Of a DNA stretch of 64,000 bases, positions 1 through 12,469 are shown piece after piece (position 1 is the first letter of the stretch; each line of letters opens with the position of its first letter). Both the position numbers and the translations under genes were made by a program. The DNA lies in contig NC_059481.1 of assembly GCF_018139145.2 (NCBI RefSeq), positions 2,964,368 to 3,028,367 of the forward strand, read 5' to 3'. Source of the DNA: Gymnogyps californianus. Its lineage: Eukaryota; Chordata; Aves; Accipitriformes; Cathartidae. The notes under the pieces are model-generated. The model saw only the letters and a list, made by a program, of their open reading frames with translations. It was not told the DNA's origin and ran no database searches.

Positions 1-292
1 GTGTGTCTTGCCTGAGTTCTGGTTTCGTGGGTGCTGTTACTGACCCCCTGCCCCTGATTCTCCAGCATGGCTCCAGCCCCGGGGTGCAGGGAGCAGGAGC
101 CCTGCGGCAGCATCCTCTGGCAGCAGGGCTGGTACTCGCGCAGGTTAAGTCATTAAATCGGGGAATCTTCTTTAAATAGTCTGTGCTGGAGTGACTTCTG
201 AATGCCGTGTGGTTAATAGGGATTAATGGGAATTAAATAAGAATAGGAAAGAAGCACTGGGAGGACTAAACTGCCTTGGGAATAGGCATTAA

Positions 293-304
293 GGGGGGGG
301 GGGG
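293..304 (+). repeat. Poly-G tract (12 G)
   Basis: An uninterrupted run of 12 G. It is a simple-sequence tract prone to length error in sequencing, and an open frame running through it is not meaningful. Confidence 0.9.
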
Positions 305-2273
305 AAGTGTTACCTGGAAAGTACCTGGGGAGACGATTGCTGGGATGGCTGGAAACTGGGATCCTTTGGACGATGGTTTTCACAAAGCCTCAGGGCAGGG
401 GGATGCTGCAGCTGTACCCCAAGATGTGGGGCAGGGTTTGGGGCTACCACCCAAGGCATGGCAGGGGCAGGCAGGAGGTCTGCTCAGAGCCAGCCAGGGC
501 TACTTATTTCTAGACCTTGCATGTGGAATACAGAGTATTTTGCAGCTGGTGATGTATGATTTGAAAGTCACACACCATCCTGGGAGAGGTCTGGGGACTG
601 CTGGCTCACCAGAGGGCTTTGAGGGCGTGTGAGGCTCCCCAACCCTCCTCACCCTTGCTCACGACATGCCGGACCCGTGCTACCCAATGCGACAGCGAAC
701 CGGTGCGAAAGGGAGGTAATAGCTGGAAAAAGCCGAAGAGCTGGATGCTGATCTGTACTTAGCTCCATGAAATTACAGCAGAGCCCTGGTGAAAGGCTCC
801 CCTGGAAGGTACTGCCCAGGACAGTGTGGACTGGGGTGCCTGTGGCATTAGGAGCCCCCTGCTCCCCAGAGCCGAGGGCTATCCTGGCTCCCGACGACAG
901 CAACTCATCTGGGAGATGTCCCAGCCACTGGCCCGAGTGCTGTGCAAGCTAATTGTATCTTGTTAGTGGCTCTGGCTGTTAGAAAGCTCCTAAGTGCTGA
1001 CATGTGTTGTGTTGGCGCATCCTTGCCTGGGCTGTGATGGAGTCGGGTATGGAGCAGCCTGCAGAGCCGGGCACGGGGATGCGTGGCGAGTGGAGCTGGG
1101 TCACCGTGTGAGAGGACCTGCCTGCTGATAACACCCTGCAAGAGCTCTGGGAGCAGAGAGCCAGCAGCGGGAGCGGGGCAGAGCTGCCTGCAGCCCCGCA
1201 GCCAGCTTTCCCGAGTGCCAGCCAGCTCGGGTTGGCTTGGCTCACCTCCGGATCTGGCTTTTGTGGGTTTTTTTTTCATCTGGGCGAGTCTCACGGGGGC
1301 AGCTGTTGAGAGGCAAAGAAGCTGAATTGGATTTTTGTGCCCGCAAGAAGTAGGCTCTGGTTACACAGCCAGAGAGAATAGGATCCTAAATTGGATTTTG
1401 CTGCTCACTTGGAATGGGCTCCAGTTGTGTGGGATTATTGGGGATTTAAAGCTAACATATAGGAAATGATAATGAAACCATCCCCCAGCCAAAAAGCTGG
1501 GGAGCTCCATGCGCTGCTACGTTAACAAATGCGGAGGAATCTCGCAATTAACATCCGAGCTGTGAGCAGAGCATTGCCGGTGACGCTGGTGTGGTAATGA
1601 AAGTTTGCAGGATCGCAGCGTGGCTATTATCTCCTCCTCTGTTTGCGAAACACAAAGGCACGTGTGCCAACGCGGCCGGCTCCTTCCTGCTCGCTGCCCC
1701 ATGGTATCCGCATCCCTTCTACGCCTCTCCCGGCGGGGGTGACCCTCACGGGGGGGGCTCGAGGGGACAAATCCCCAGGCGCTGGGAGGGCTGGCACCCG
1801 TCCACAGATCTGCAAAAGCATTGTGTTCTCCAGTAAAATCAATGATGGATTTTTTTTTTAAAAGAATGGAATTTGGGATGCTTAATTGGATTTGCCTGGT
1901 GCGGAGATTTAGTGTCTCTGATTTGTTTCCCACTCCTCCTCCCCCTTGTTTTGGCCCCAGAAATGTCAAGGCTAATTGCCAGCATTATTTCTCCTCTTGT
2001 TTCTGCCTCGCCCACCTGAGCGCTGGCAAATTAGGTGGTGTGTGTGAGCATCATCGCCCAGTGCTGGTGTGGGCAGCCCCTGCCCCGGGAGCTGGGGTGT
2101 CTGGGGGGCTGGGTCTGGCAGGGAGAGACAGCTTAATTTGGGGAGCAGCACTCCTGCAAGCTGCTTAGCCGGAGAGTGTGGCTGAGAGTCCGGGCGTGGA
2201 TCTGAACCTGCAACTGATTTTTTTTTGTGGAGAGATTAATTGAAGTGGAGCTGCGGGAGCTGAAGTGGCAAGA

Positions 2274-2286
2274 GGGGGGGGGGGGG
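2274..2286 (+). repeat. Poly-G tract (13 G)
   Basis: An uninterrupted run of 13 G inside purine-rich DNA. It is a simple-sequence tract whose length may vary between individuals or assemblies. All open frames crossing it depend on its exact length. Confidence 0.9.
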
Positions 2287-2438
2287 ATCGGAGCCTGCCT
2301 GCAGCTGGGCAGGCTGGTTTTTGGGGTACGGTGGGATCTGAGGCTGCCTGGGTCCCTGCAGAGGGGTCCTGCTCTGGGGGACCTGCACCCTGGCTGGTTT
2401 TGGGGGGATCTCAGCAGGATGGGGAGCAGGGCCAGGTG

Positions 2439-2451
2439 CCAGCAGATGGCA
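2439..2451 (+). promoter_or_regulatory. CTCF-like binding motif
   Basis: The 13-mer CCAGCAGATGGCA matches the vertebrate CTCF core consensus CCASYAGRKGGCR at every position. CTCF sites of this kind act as insulators or loop anchors. The match is seen directly; occupancy is inferred. A single motif of this length can arise by chance in a window this size, so confidence is modest. Confidence 0.35.
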
Positions 2452-3917
2452 CTCCTGAATGCACCTCGCAGCCTTTTGCTTTGCAGGTGCTGCTCTGAAA
2501 TGGCTTCCCCAGCTTCTCCATGCAGCAGCTCCAGGCTTGGGGCTGGCTGCTGTGGCCCAACATGCTCCCTGAGCTTGCCCTTCATCCTTGCCCTCTGCCC
2601 TCCTTGCTGCCAGCGTCTCCTGCCTGCAGACCCTGTGCCCCAAAATTCTTGCTCCTCAGCACCCGGGTGCTTTCCCAGCCTTTGCTTTGCTCTCCCCCTG
2701 TGTCCAGGGTGCTGGGTGCAAGGACGTGGGGCCAAAGGTGGGGTCTGCCCAGGGACCCCAGCCCAAGGTTCTGGTGCCTGGGTTGGAAATGCGAGCGTTG
2801 GGAGGAGGGCTGGGAGCCGAAGCGTGCGGAGACTGTTTATTTTCTGTCCCTTGGGTGGTAGGCTCTCACCTCTGCCTCGAATTACAAGTCATGTCACATC
2901 TTGGGAGGCTTGAAATTGTGTTTCTCAGCAATGTTCCCAAAGAGATTAGAAGCACTGAAATGGCTGAAATACCCTCCGAGCTTGGAACGGAACAAGCCAC
3001 TGAACACAGCGGAGTGGGATGGGGAAAGAGCTGTGGCATTCTTGCCGGGGAGGAGGGAAGGGGGGCAGCTCATCCCTTGCCCCCTCCCCACACCCCTCCT
3101 GGTTTGGGGTTGTTTTTTCAGTGCCAGTTCATACTGGTGCAAATGGAATGTGGGAAGAGCTGGGGTGGCCACCTTCTCTCTGGCATGGGATGGAGAGATC
3201 CCAAATACAATGTGCCTTTAAAGGGATACCTAAATGCTCATGGAGCTGGGTGTTGCTCCCCAAATTTACGGGTGGAAAGCGAGGAGCTGTGACTTAAAGG
3301 GATTAAGAAAGGCCAGGCAGAAGCTGACCTCGAGTGTGGAAGGGATTGATTTCCAGGGTTGATTTAGAGGAGGTAGGGATTCAAAACTTCTTAATACAAG
3401 GCAGAAGCCTCATGCCTTTCTGAAGTTTGGCTGCTTGTTTTCGGTTGGCATGTTGCTAACACCAGCCAAAATTGCCCAGCTTCGATTCTTTGCCTTCTCT
3501 TTTTACTGCTGGAGCCCCTGCAACGGGGTGCAGCTGCAGAGAGCTGTGTCGGCTGTGGGGCTGCATCCCGGTCCTCGCCGTCCCCCTCCCTCCTGTGCAC
3601 ATCCCTGTTCCCGGGACTGTACAGAGCTGTCTGAGATGTCACCAAAGTGAATTGGTCCCCAGGTGCCCCTTTGAGGGCCGGGCTGACAGAGTGATTGGTG
3701 ATCAGCCGGCTGAACGGACACATCATACCACAATTAGAGACCTCCTGGTAAGAGAGAGATTCAATCCAGGCAAAGACTGAGCCAGTTACAAATATTGAAG
3801 GAGCTGTTAAAGATACAAACTCATTATCTCCCAAGCAATCCAGCGATGCTCATGAGGACATTAGTGCCAGAGCAGCACATAGGAATGATGAATGTATACG
3901 TACGCGTGGGTCTTGCA

Positions 3918-3989
3918 TTATGGAGTGGACAGAAAGATGAGCTCGATGACAAACACGTCCACAAATGCGGCCATCATCCCAATTACAGC
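3918..3989 (-). CDS. Candidate terminal coding exon, hydrophobic C-terminus, unidentified
   Basis: On the minus strand a pyrimidine-rich acceptor (CATTTCTTTCCAG, AG at 3991-3990) is followed by 23 sense codons and a TAA at 3920-3918. The peptide starts AVIGMMAAFVDVF and ends ELIFLSTP, which resembles one transmembrane segment carrying an internal Asp and Glu, as in multi-pass proteins. Codon choice looks coding-like (GTG, GTC, ATC, CTC, CTG, GCC). The sequence after the stop is AT-richer and could be 3' UTR. I do not recognise the protein, and I found no upstream exon on the minus strand with a matching frame. The stretch could instead be a CNE that happens to have an open frame, or an alternative last exon. 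The open frame and acceptor are observed; the coding role is inference. Confidence 0.3.
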   Translation of the reverse strand, partial: AVIGMMAAFVDVFVIELIFLSTP

Positions 3990-4020
3990 CTGGAAAGAAA
4001 TGCAGGGTGTGAGGAATGGG

Positions 4021-6939
4021 AATGGATGAAAGAGGTATCAATGAAGTGGGGTGAGCTCTGGTCTGCTGCAAGGAGAGGTGACCTCGGGTGCTGAAAAGCC
4101 AGAGCGTCGGTGAAGGAGGAGCTGGGATCGAAGGAGGAGCTCACATGGTTGGGTCTGTTTGGTGAAGAGTTGCCTCCTGTTGGGATTCGCCACTCCAGTC
4201 TCCGCTGGCTAATTACGTTGCCATGTTCTTCATGACTTGTGAGACTCAGCAAAAGCCTTAGTGAGGGTTGCCTTGGAGGTCAACAAAACTAATTGAATTG
4301 AATTTCCAGCGAGAGTCTTTACGTGGCTATTTTCAGAGTGTGCTTTTTCCATACCTCTGGAAAAATGCAAACTGAAAGGGCAACCACCCCCTCCTCCATA
4401 GCCTGGTGGGACCTGCTGCTCCGGCCCTGGCTGCAGCTGTGCTGGCAGGGAAGACGGTCCTTCCACCGTGTATGGTCACATCCGTGGTGGAAGAGGTGCA
4501 GGGCAGCGGGATGCTGCTTCAGAGCCCTTCCAGCTGGGGTATTTAAATCGTCCTGCTCTGGTGAGAGAACCCCAAACTGATTTCTATCTGGTTGTGTGGC
4601 TTTATCTCTGCAATAACAATGTGCTTAGTGTGCAGGGTGAAATTAATACAGAGACAGATTTACCTTGGGAATATTTGAGCAAGTTTTTAAATGAATATTC
4701 ATTGGAATTTTCATGCTCTTGCGTCTTGCTTGGCCCATCATGGCTTTAACCAGGCAGCTGGGTCAGCTCTTTCCGGGGCATCACTTGCAATGTTAGAAAT
4801 GCTGGAAACATCCTAAAAGAAAATATCCAGCTCCTATTTTCTCCGCAGCCTGTGAAGTCGTGGATGTGATGCAAATCCTGCCATTGACATCCATGCTGTG
4901 ATGTGGGGCTGTGAGAAAAGAGGAGCTCTGCCCAGGGTACAGCTCCTGTCTCCCATCCCAAAGGCGCCAGCCGGCTGGAGCAGAGGGATGCGGGAGGACC
5001 CGGGGCTTTACAGCCCTGAACGGGAAGGCGTCTGGCAGCCAGGAGCTGGGTCAGCGCTGCAGGACACGGGTGGACTCAGCAATTGTATTAAAAGTATGTG
5101 AGCTGACCTGTGGCCAACTCTATAGAGAGCTCTCAATGCTACAACTAAATGAGCTGGTGGCAGATTCAGGCAAGACTAAAATTAAAACAGGTCAGGTACA
5201 GGCAGTATCGCGGAGCTGGGAGCCAGGATTTCAAAGCATGCTCTCTCCGAGAGAGGGAGAGCAGGCGAAAAAACCCTTCCTGTGTATGCAAAGAACATTT
5301 CCAGAGCTCTAATCCTTTGATTATAACAGATCTTAAGAGAAACTGTGCTACTCCTTGAAGATGGGGAAAAAAACTATAACTGCTCTAAACTGATGGAAAC
5401 CAAGCTGCTAATCGGCAGAGAATAATGATCAATTTATTGGATGTGATACATTTAATGATGAAATACCAACTGTCTTTCCTAATTCCTGTGACTAATGGAG
5501 AAGGACATAGTAAAAAGTATCAGCGTATACTGGTACAGTAAGTGCTGGAAGACATACCGAGATGGAGCAGCGGGTATTTATATGAGTGCAAATGGACAAG
5601 GAGCAAAACGTGAAGCTGAGGGCTGCCGGCAGCTCCAGGAGGGGATGGGGCTCGCAGGCTGTATTTCAGGAGGGAGGCTGCCTTTGTGGGGAATAAAAAT
5701 ACACCCATGGAGACAACTTCCCTTTCTCATTGCTTTCTCAAAACTCTATAGGCTGCAGAGATTCATGCCGGCGTGTTATAGATGTGCAGGTACTAAAATA
5801 AAGGCTAGCCATGCCAGTCCCCACACTCAGGTGCCACTCCAGCACGTCCATGTCCCTTCACAGCGGTCCTGCTCCAACAGCCCGTCCTCTCACACCTTGC
5901 TGCTCTAGCTCTGAGGGTGCTTCTTAACAAGCCAAGAAAAACTAAGACTGGGAATGATTCCCCGCCCCCCCCAGCTTTACTGCTGACAAAGGCGATCTAT
6001 AAAGCAGTGAGGGAGAGGGGAAGGCAACGAGGCTCATCTGGATTAACCAGCCAGGGGAGCATCAAGCTGGGGCTGGTGCCGTTGGAGAGGAGCATTGGCT
6101 GCTCATGCAGAGGCTGCAGCAGCCTAGGGTGCTGGCAGAGGGACCCTGCTGATGTCCCCTCCCTTGGTGGCCTCTGTCCTGGCTGTGCTCCCCAGCACTG
6201 CGGGGGCCCCGTCCTGGTTTTCCTGCTCTTCTGTATGGTGGGTACGACATGTCTGCCAGTTTGCTGGGGATGGCTTTGGGGGGCCGTGCTGCTCTCCAGG
6301 ACTGGAAATGGCTTTGCTGGGCAAAGACCCCTGCCTCTGAATGAACCAGGGAGGGGTGTCTCCAGCTGAGAGATGGTGTTACAGCTCTGAGGGGCAAGAA
6401 AAGCCCATAAGGACCTACGAGCCTTTCAGTGGGCCTGATATGCAGATGCCCAGTCTGTCCTGGATGGCCATTCATCCCGACCCCATGAGAGGCAGGGGGT
6501 TGCTGGCGTTTCCCACAGCGCAGTGGGACCAGCCCTGAGGTGGGAGATGCCTTCGCAGAAGAGCAGCAGGCTGGCCACCTCCTCGGCTTGCCAGGCTCTG
6601 TGTCAGGGCTGGGAGCACGCCCGGCCCCCATGCGCTGCCTGGCATGAAGGCAGCTGCCTGCCCTTGCGTGCCAACGCTGCTCTCCTTGCCTGCACGTCTT
6701 GCGCTGCCATTTTTCCTTTTTTTTTTTTCATTTGCTTGCAACCTGCGAGGTGGAAGAGGGGCTGTGGGGTCAGCCACCGGCAAGCATCCCTGGATGAGGG
6801 GCCGTACAGGGCTCGTCTCCCGCCCTTCCCATGGGCGCAGGAGGGATGGGTTTCAGCTGCCGGGCAGGAGGGATAACAACTCGGTTCTGCTCTGCTCCTG
6901 GAGCTGCACGTGCCTCCGCCGGTGCAATAGCAGAGCCTG
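4021..6939. other. Non-coding block, no gene recognised
   Basis: No supportable exon. The open frames lack protein-like composition. AT-rich islands occur around 4,200-4,320 (with a CTAATTACG homeodomain-type motif), 4,590-4,700 and 5,330-5,480. The part after about 5.9 kb is GC-rich and featureless. No interspersed repeat was recognised. Confidence 0.55.
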
Positions 6940-7150
6940 TAGCTAGATGCCACTCAGTACTAAGGCGTCATTATTTTTTACGAACTAAGAGAACATTCCC
7001 TAATGCGCCTTGGAACATTATCGTAAATAATTAAATCTGAACTGCAGTTGTCACAGTAAATGAACAAAAGATTGTTCCGCTTCCCATGTGCAAAGTACAA
7101 ATCACAGACTTTTAGTCTCCCTGAATTTTTACTGCCAATTTAAGGAAAGC
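6940..7150. other. Candidate conserved non-coding element
   Basis: An AT-rich island of about 200 bases set sharply in GC-rich DNA. It contains GTAAATAATTAAATC (homeodomain-like), several ATT/TAAT motifs, and no simple repeat or recognisable transposon. Mixed-complexity, AT-rich islands like this in gene-poor vertebrate DNA are often developmental enhancers. I cannot see conservation, so this is inference from composition only. Confidence 0.3.
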
Positions 7151-10100
7151 AGTGAAGAAAGAACCAATATAAAGTCTCCAGGTTGGGAGTGGATCCAAAA
7201 CCCCTTCTAAAAACTCAGCCTTTGGGCAGATCAAACCCGTTTCCCTCTCTGCAAGGGCTGAGGAGGTGCTTGGGAAGCAGGATTGCAGCAGCTCATTGCG
7301 ATGGCTCAGATGCTGAACGCCTGCAGGCACGAGGGTTTTGGGGCTGAACTTCCACCTTTCCCCAGTGGGAACAAGGACTGTTTAAAAGCAGATCAAAATC
7401 AGCGAGCTAATGGGGCACATCGCGAGCTCCAGGTATTTGCCAAATGCAAGGACAAGCCGCAGGCCATTGCACCAGCCAAATTCTGGGAAAACCCAATACG
7501 CGGGATTTGCAAGTCCTGCTTTCATTTTAAAGCTCAAATCCCTCCCTCACTGATGAAACGCTTCCACGCGTCCTTAAGTCTAAGGAAAGTAATATGGCAC
7601 ACTTAGGGGTTTGTTTATGTAGCTAAGGTTTTGTTTGGCTCTTGGTCCATCACACAGGAGTATCTCAGTCTGCTCCTAAAGAAGCTGCTAGAGCCAAGCA
7701 GGCAAATGATGTCCCCAAAGGGTGGGAGCCAATGGCCTGGTATGGCCAGGACTTCAGGAGAGCAAAATACAGCCTGTGTCCGGGGAAGATCGCTCCTGTA
7801 TATCACAGGGACCCCTGTGGCCACCTGGGCTGAGCTTTGGAGAGCATCTCCTGCCCTTTCTGTTGCCTTCATTTAAGGCTGTCGGTGTTGAGGACGCAGT
7901 GATTTGATGATGGATCCTGATGGCTGCGATGCATGCCTGAGGTCCACATCTCACCTCCCTAAATCTTCCCCTGCGGGTCTTAATTCAGTGCGAAGCAGGG
8001 ACATGTCACTCTGCCTCCTGCCGTGTGAGTGAGCTTTGCCCTTCATCTTCCTCGTGGCCGTGGGGGAAAGGCAGGGAGGGCGGCGGAGGGGGAGGAAGGC
8101 TGCTGCTTGCCCAGGGCTCAGTGTTTGTGCAGGTGAAGGTGTGATCTTGCCCGATAAAGATGGCATCACGGAGGGGATGAAAGCCTGCAAGTGTCAACAA
8201 GGTTGGGTCCTGGTTTTGATCGGAGCCCCAAACTCTCGCTGCTGTGCCTAGCAAACACCACCGGCCTCCAGCGAGGGAGAGCAAGTGGCAGAATAATCAC
8301 CTTCCTCTGCTCCATCCCAGGTTTATGATGCAAAACGTTTTAAAAGGGCGAATAATTAAGTGCTGCTCATAAAATAGTTGCTTGGCACTGCTGCCGGGCT
8401 CCTCCGTCTCCAGGAACCGGGACCCAGCGGGAGCTGTGCTGGGGGGGGACCAGAGCTGAGACTCACCCTCTGCTAGGCACTGGCCTCGTCCCGCGGGCAG
8501 AGGGGCCTGGGGGGAAAATAAACATCCCAGTTTGCTCTGACAAGCAAGACAGAGACTTTTCATTTGCTGAATAGGTCCCCACGGCTGAATCCATTTGCAG
8601 ACTGTCCAGTGCAGGGGGTGTTTCTTTTGGCGAGATCCAGCCGCGGTAAATAATCCAGAATTTGCGCTTGATGGATGTTCGCTCCCCACCAGCCTGTCTC
8701 CTGAGAATTATATAATTCCCTTTCCCGCAGCTCGGCTGTAAATTCAGCGTGATTCATGGCAGGTCCCTCTGCCAAAGGCTTTTACAGCCCTGCCACCCCC
8801 AGGCGGGAAGGACGGGGTGGAGGGCACGGGGTGGCCTGTGCCGAGTGGGAGAATGCTGCTTGCCGGGGCATCGGGTCTCCGAGGGCTAAAGCTCTTGTGT
8901 GGGGTGGGCAGGGCTGTGGGGACGGAGCAGGGTGGCCCTGAGTGACATCAGGTGTCCCATGAGGCTGGGACAGCCAGGTCCTCTTCCTCTAGTTGACACC
9001 AGCCTCTGTTTCTTGTCCCTGGCAGCCCCCCGGGATGGTCCTCTCTCCCACGCTGGCAAACCCCAGCAGCTCCCTTTGCACCAAGAAGATGCGCTGCACT
9101 GGAGGGAATATTTCTGGCTTGATCCAACAGAGAAGCGCTGACAGCGTGGCGTGGGTGAGCCAACCTCTGCGGCCCTGGGAGGGTCCCCTTCTGCTCTGCA
9201 AAGTCCCGGAGAGCAGGGAGGAGCCAAATTACTTATTGATTTTTGGAGGGAGCTGTCCCTTATTCCGCTGCATAATCTCCTGCCTGGCCATAAACCCAGC
9301 TGAGGCAGGGGGAGCCCGGACAAGGGGTGATTCTCAGGGTGGGGGGGCATCAGGCTGGCTCCTGCCCGCTCCGGCACTGCTGGAGGATGCTGTGGCACTC
9401 CAGGCCTTGGGGAATGAAGCAGCATCTCTGCAAATGGCCGTCGAGTCTCAGCTGGAGCCAAAGCCTGGGGTGCTCCCACGCCTGACGTCTGCCAAAGCAC
9501 GGATCCTGCAAACCATCGGGGTGCTGCTTTTGGGTGCTGCCTTGGGGACACTGGTGGCATTTCCCCTTGCAATGGGGTCAGGGTGGGAGGATGCGGGGTT
9601 CGGTCCCGAACGCCCTGTCCCAGCAAAGGGACCCTTGTTAGCGCCGTTTGCTAGGCTGGTCCCCTTCCCCTCCCAGTCCTGCCCGCGAGCTCCCATCACA
9701 ATTTGTTCGGCGCTCAGGGGTGATATCCTATCTGCAATATTAAGACACGTGTAATGGAGTCTATACGTATCCCCCTCTTAAATCAGATAGACCCCGTGGT
9801 GGAGGCAGCAGATAAATCCCCCGGGCAGTTCCAAAGGCAGGCAAATTTAATTAATTCTTATCATCTCCGACAGAGGCAGCGAGCAGCGGGCAGGGAGAGG
9901 GATCTTCTGGGTCTCTTTTCCCCGCCGAGGAGCAGGAGAGGAGGGCAGGGGAGGCTGCAGGACCCTGCCCAGCATCGGGGCTCTCCGGCTGCATCCTGGT
10001 GACACAGAGCGGGGGGCTGGGGCTTGTGCCTCAGCATGGGAGTCTGCTGGGAGGAGAGGAAACAGAAACCTGCCAGCCTGCTGCTCGTGGGCTTGATCCA

Positions 10101-11016
10101 TCAAAATCCAGGCACCTAAACGCGTCAAAACACTGCAACTGTATAAATATCTATTTCCAGGTACTGGAAGTATGTCTAAATAAAACAAAGTAGGCTCAAC
10201 TGCTCGTCCCAGACAATAAACACCTGTAAATTGTGAGGTTTCTATGACGCACTGCTGGAGCATACCCATTTCTGCTTGGAAAAATATTTTTGAGCTCAGC
10301 TGGTGGTATTTATCTCTGGTGGTTGGCTCTGTAGCTGGGAAAGCAAAGCAGGGCTGGTTGCTGCGGTGAGGGGGAGATCGGATGAGAAGAGTATGGAACA
10401 GGGCACTAGTGGTGCTGGAGAAAGGCAAGAGAAGAGGGGCATGGGTCTGCCTGTGGGATGGAGACCCACGGGAGTGTCCTGCTGCCAGCATCTTCTGCAG
10501 CTGGTCCAGAAGCTTCAAAGCCACCTGGAGCACGTTTTTTTGAGCAGAGCTGGTGTCAGGGGTGAGATCGGTGGCGTGCTGCAAGGGGAGAGCTGCTCTG
10601 AGCACCCCAGGTTTCCACCAGCTGCTGACCTGCCCTGGGGAAACCCCCTTTACCTGGGGGCTGTCGTGGTGATGGTGGGACTGGGTCTCAAGGACAGACC
10701 CCGGCCGTGGTGCCCTGCTCTGCTCTGGGCAGGGTCCCCTGGTCCTGTAGGGCTCCGGTCTTGAGCATCTTCTCCTGACCCCGTGCCTCGGAGCTGAGCC
10801 CATGTGTCTGCATCTGGGGCATCCCCCTCCAGGACAGAGGATTAAATCTTCCCTCCTGTGCCAGCCTGCATATGCTGGGTGACAGCCCCTGCCGCTTTGT
10901 GTCACTGCTGTTTGAGACCGCTGCTCTTTCAGGGCTTCTGCTAATTGCTCTGATGAGCATCACTGCAAGGGCCGGGAGGAGAGGAGGGTGGTGCGCAGGC
11001 AGAGCCCCTGGAGCAC
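7151..11016. other. Non-coding block, no gene recognised
   Basis: No recognisable exon or repeat. A 352-codon open frame runs on the minus strand at 9847-10905, but its translation has no domain, signal or repeat pattern I recognise. It crosses both GC-rich sequence and an AT-rich patch (about 10,090-10,310). I treat it as a chance frame and report it in the findings because of its length. Confidence 0.5.
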
Positions 11017-11070
11017 CCACCCAGCTCCAGGTCAGAGCTAAAACCACCCAGCTCCAGGTCAGAGCTAAAA
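11017..11070 (+). repeat. Perfect 27-bp tandem duplication
   Basis: Two adjacent identical copies of a 27-base unit (11017-11043 and 11044-11070), each starting CCACCCAGCTCC and ending GAGCTAAAA. Perfect identity suggests a recent local duplication or a variable-number site. Confidence 0.9.
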
Positions 11071-12469
11071 CGCTCGTCCCTGCAAAGCTGCCGGAGCAGG
11101 CGTGAGTGTCGGGCAGCTGCGTGTGGGGATGAGCATGTCCGTCCGGGCTGCTCCGGTGGGGTTATCACCTCTGGGGCTGCCTGCCGGGGTAAGGATGTGC
11201 AGGGCCTGATGGTGCATCTCTGAAAGCTGACAGTTCTGGAGGGGCTGTGGCTCAGCTCACGGCCCCCTGGGCTCCCTTAATTAATGTGCTGAGAGAGGAG
11301 AGATGTATTTTGATGTGGCAGGTGAGGATGGCTGAGTGTCCCCTGAATGAAATGTCCCCATCCCAGGGGCGGGACTGCGCTCACATGCCCTCCGCTTGCC
11401 GAGCACCCGAGGCTTAGCGCAGAGCCTGGATGCCGGCACAATAACCAACATGGCAAGGTCCGATGTGGCAGCCGGTGCTGCTATGGGATGTCCCCCCCCC
11501 AGGGTGGCTGGCCCCTCGTCAGGATGGGCTGAGGGTCCCAGCGTGGTCCTCCCCCATCCCATCAGCGGGCAGGAGAAGAAGGTCCCTGCTCTGCACAGGG
11601 TGCTCAAACTCCATCCAGCTTCACCAACGCTGATCAATTGCTCAATTTTTAATGTTCCTGTCCTCCTGTGAAGCTTCATTTTCTTTTTTCTTCTCCTTTT
11701 CTCCCTATCACTGGCCATTGCATTTTCATCTTAATCTGCCGATAGTTCATTTTCATTTGACATATTAATCTATGCTTCTTTCTGTAAAGATAACTCATCC
11801 CTGCGTGATGGCAGGAGTGCATAACCAGCACCATGCCAGGAATGTTTTACTCGCTTTGAAAAGACGGTGGAATAACAAGTAACCAGACTTGAGCTGGTAT
11901 CGCCTATCCGTTTTAAGAAGCCAGAGGTCCCTGGCAAGAGACGTGCCGGGCGATGCTGGTTTAAGAGCTTTGCTCTGGCTTGCAGGCGGGTGAGGCTTTG
12001 AAGCAGGAGCTGGGGGTCACAATGCCAAGGTGGGGCTGGATACTGGGACCCCCCCCATCCCCGTCCTTACACACACACGTTGGCACTGGAATATTCAGCT
12101 TTTGGCACCGGATTAATTTATTTGTTGCTGTTTATCAGGTTTGCGGCTGGCTGGCGTTTTTAGTGCTGTTTGTATAAGGAACGGCATCAGTGTACGACAG
12201 CAATTATTTCTGTATAAATAAGAGCATGGATGTTGTCGGCTGCCCCTGATGGGCCCTGGGATGGGAACTGAGCTGATGCCACCAGCCCATCCCCGGAGGT
12301 GGCGGTGGGGACATGGGAGGTACCACACAGGGTGGCAAATGTCACCGAAAGGAAGATTTGACAGCAGAAGCTACCTGGCTTCCCCTGCGCCCCTCCGCTC
12401 CCCTCCGCCAAAACCACACAGCTCCGGGGATGCTCCCGGTGCTGTTCCCTTAAACACATAAAAGGGCTC
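11071..12469. other. Non-coding block, no gene recognised
   Basis: No supported gene. It contains a T-rich stretch around 11,670-11,790 with ATTTTCAT-like motifs and an AT-rich stretch near 12,100-12,220. Neither resembles a known repeat family to me. Confidence 0.55.

Larger units (their letters stand above)
1..3680. other. Non-coding block, no gene recognised
   Basis: I see no exon with a recognisable product here. Open frames on both strands are low-complexity, GC-driven and overlap one another. The block holds two poly-G tracts, a CTCF-like site near 2.44 kb and scattered AT-rich patches (for example around 1,380-1,480 and 1,840-1,930). No interspersed repeat was recognised. It is probably intergenic or intronic sequence of a vertebrate. 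Confidence 0.6.

Noticed and set aside
8467..8506. 40-base micro-exon on minus between a TTTATTTTCCCCCCAG acceptor and a GTGAGT donor
   Set aside because: Both splice-like sites are good, but the insert encodes nothing recognisable, no partner exon is visible, and such pairs are expected by chance in this much GC-rich sequence.
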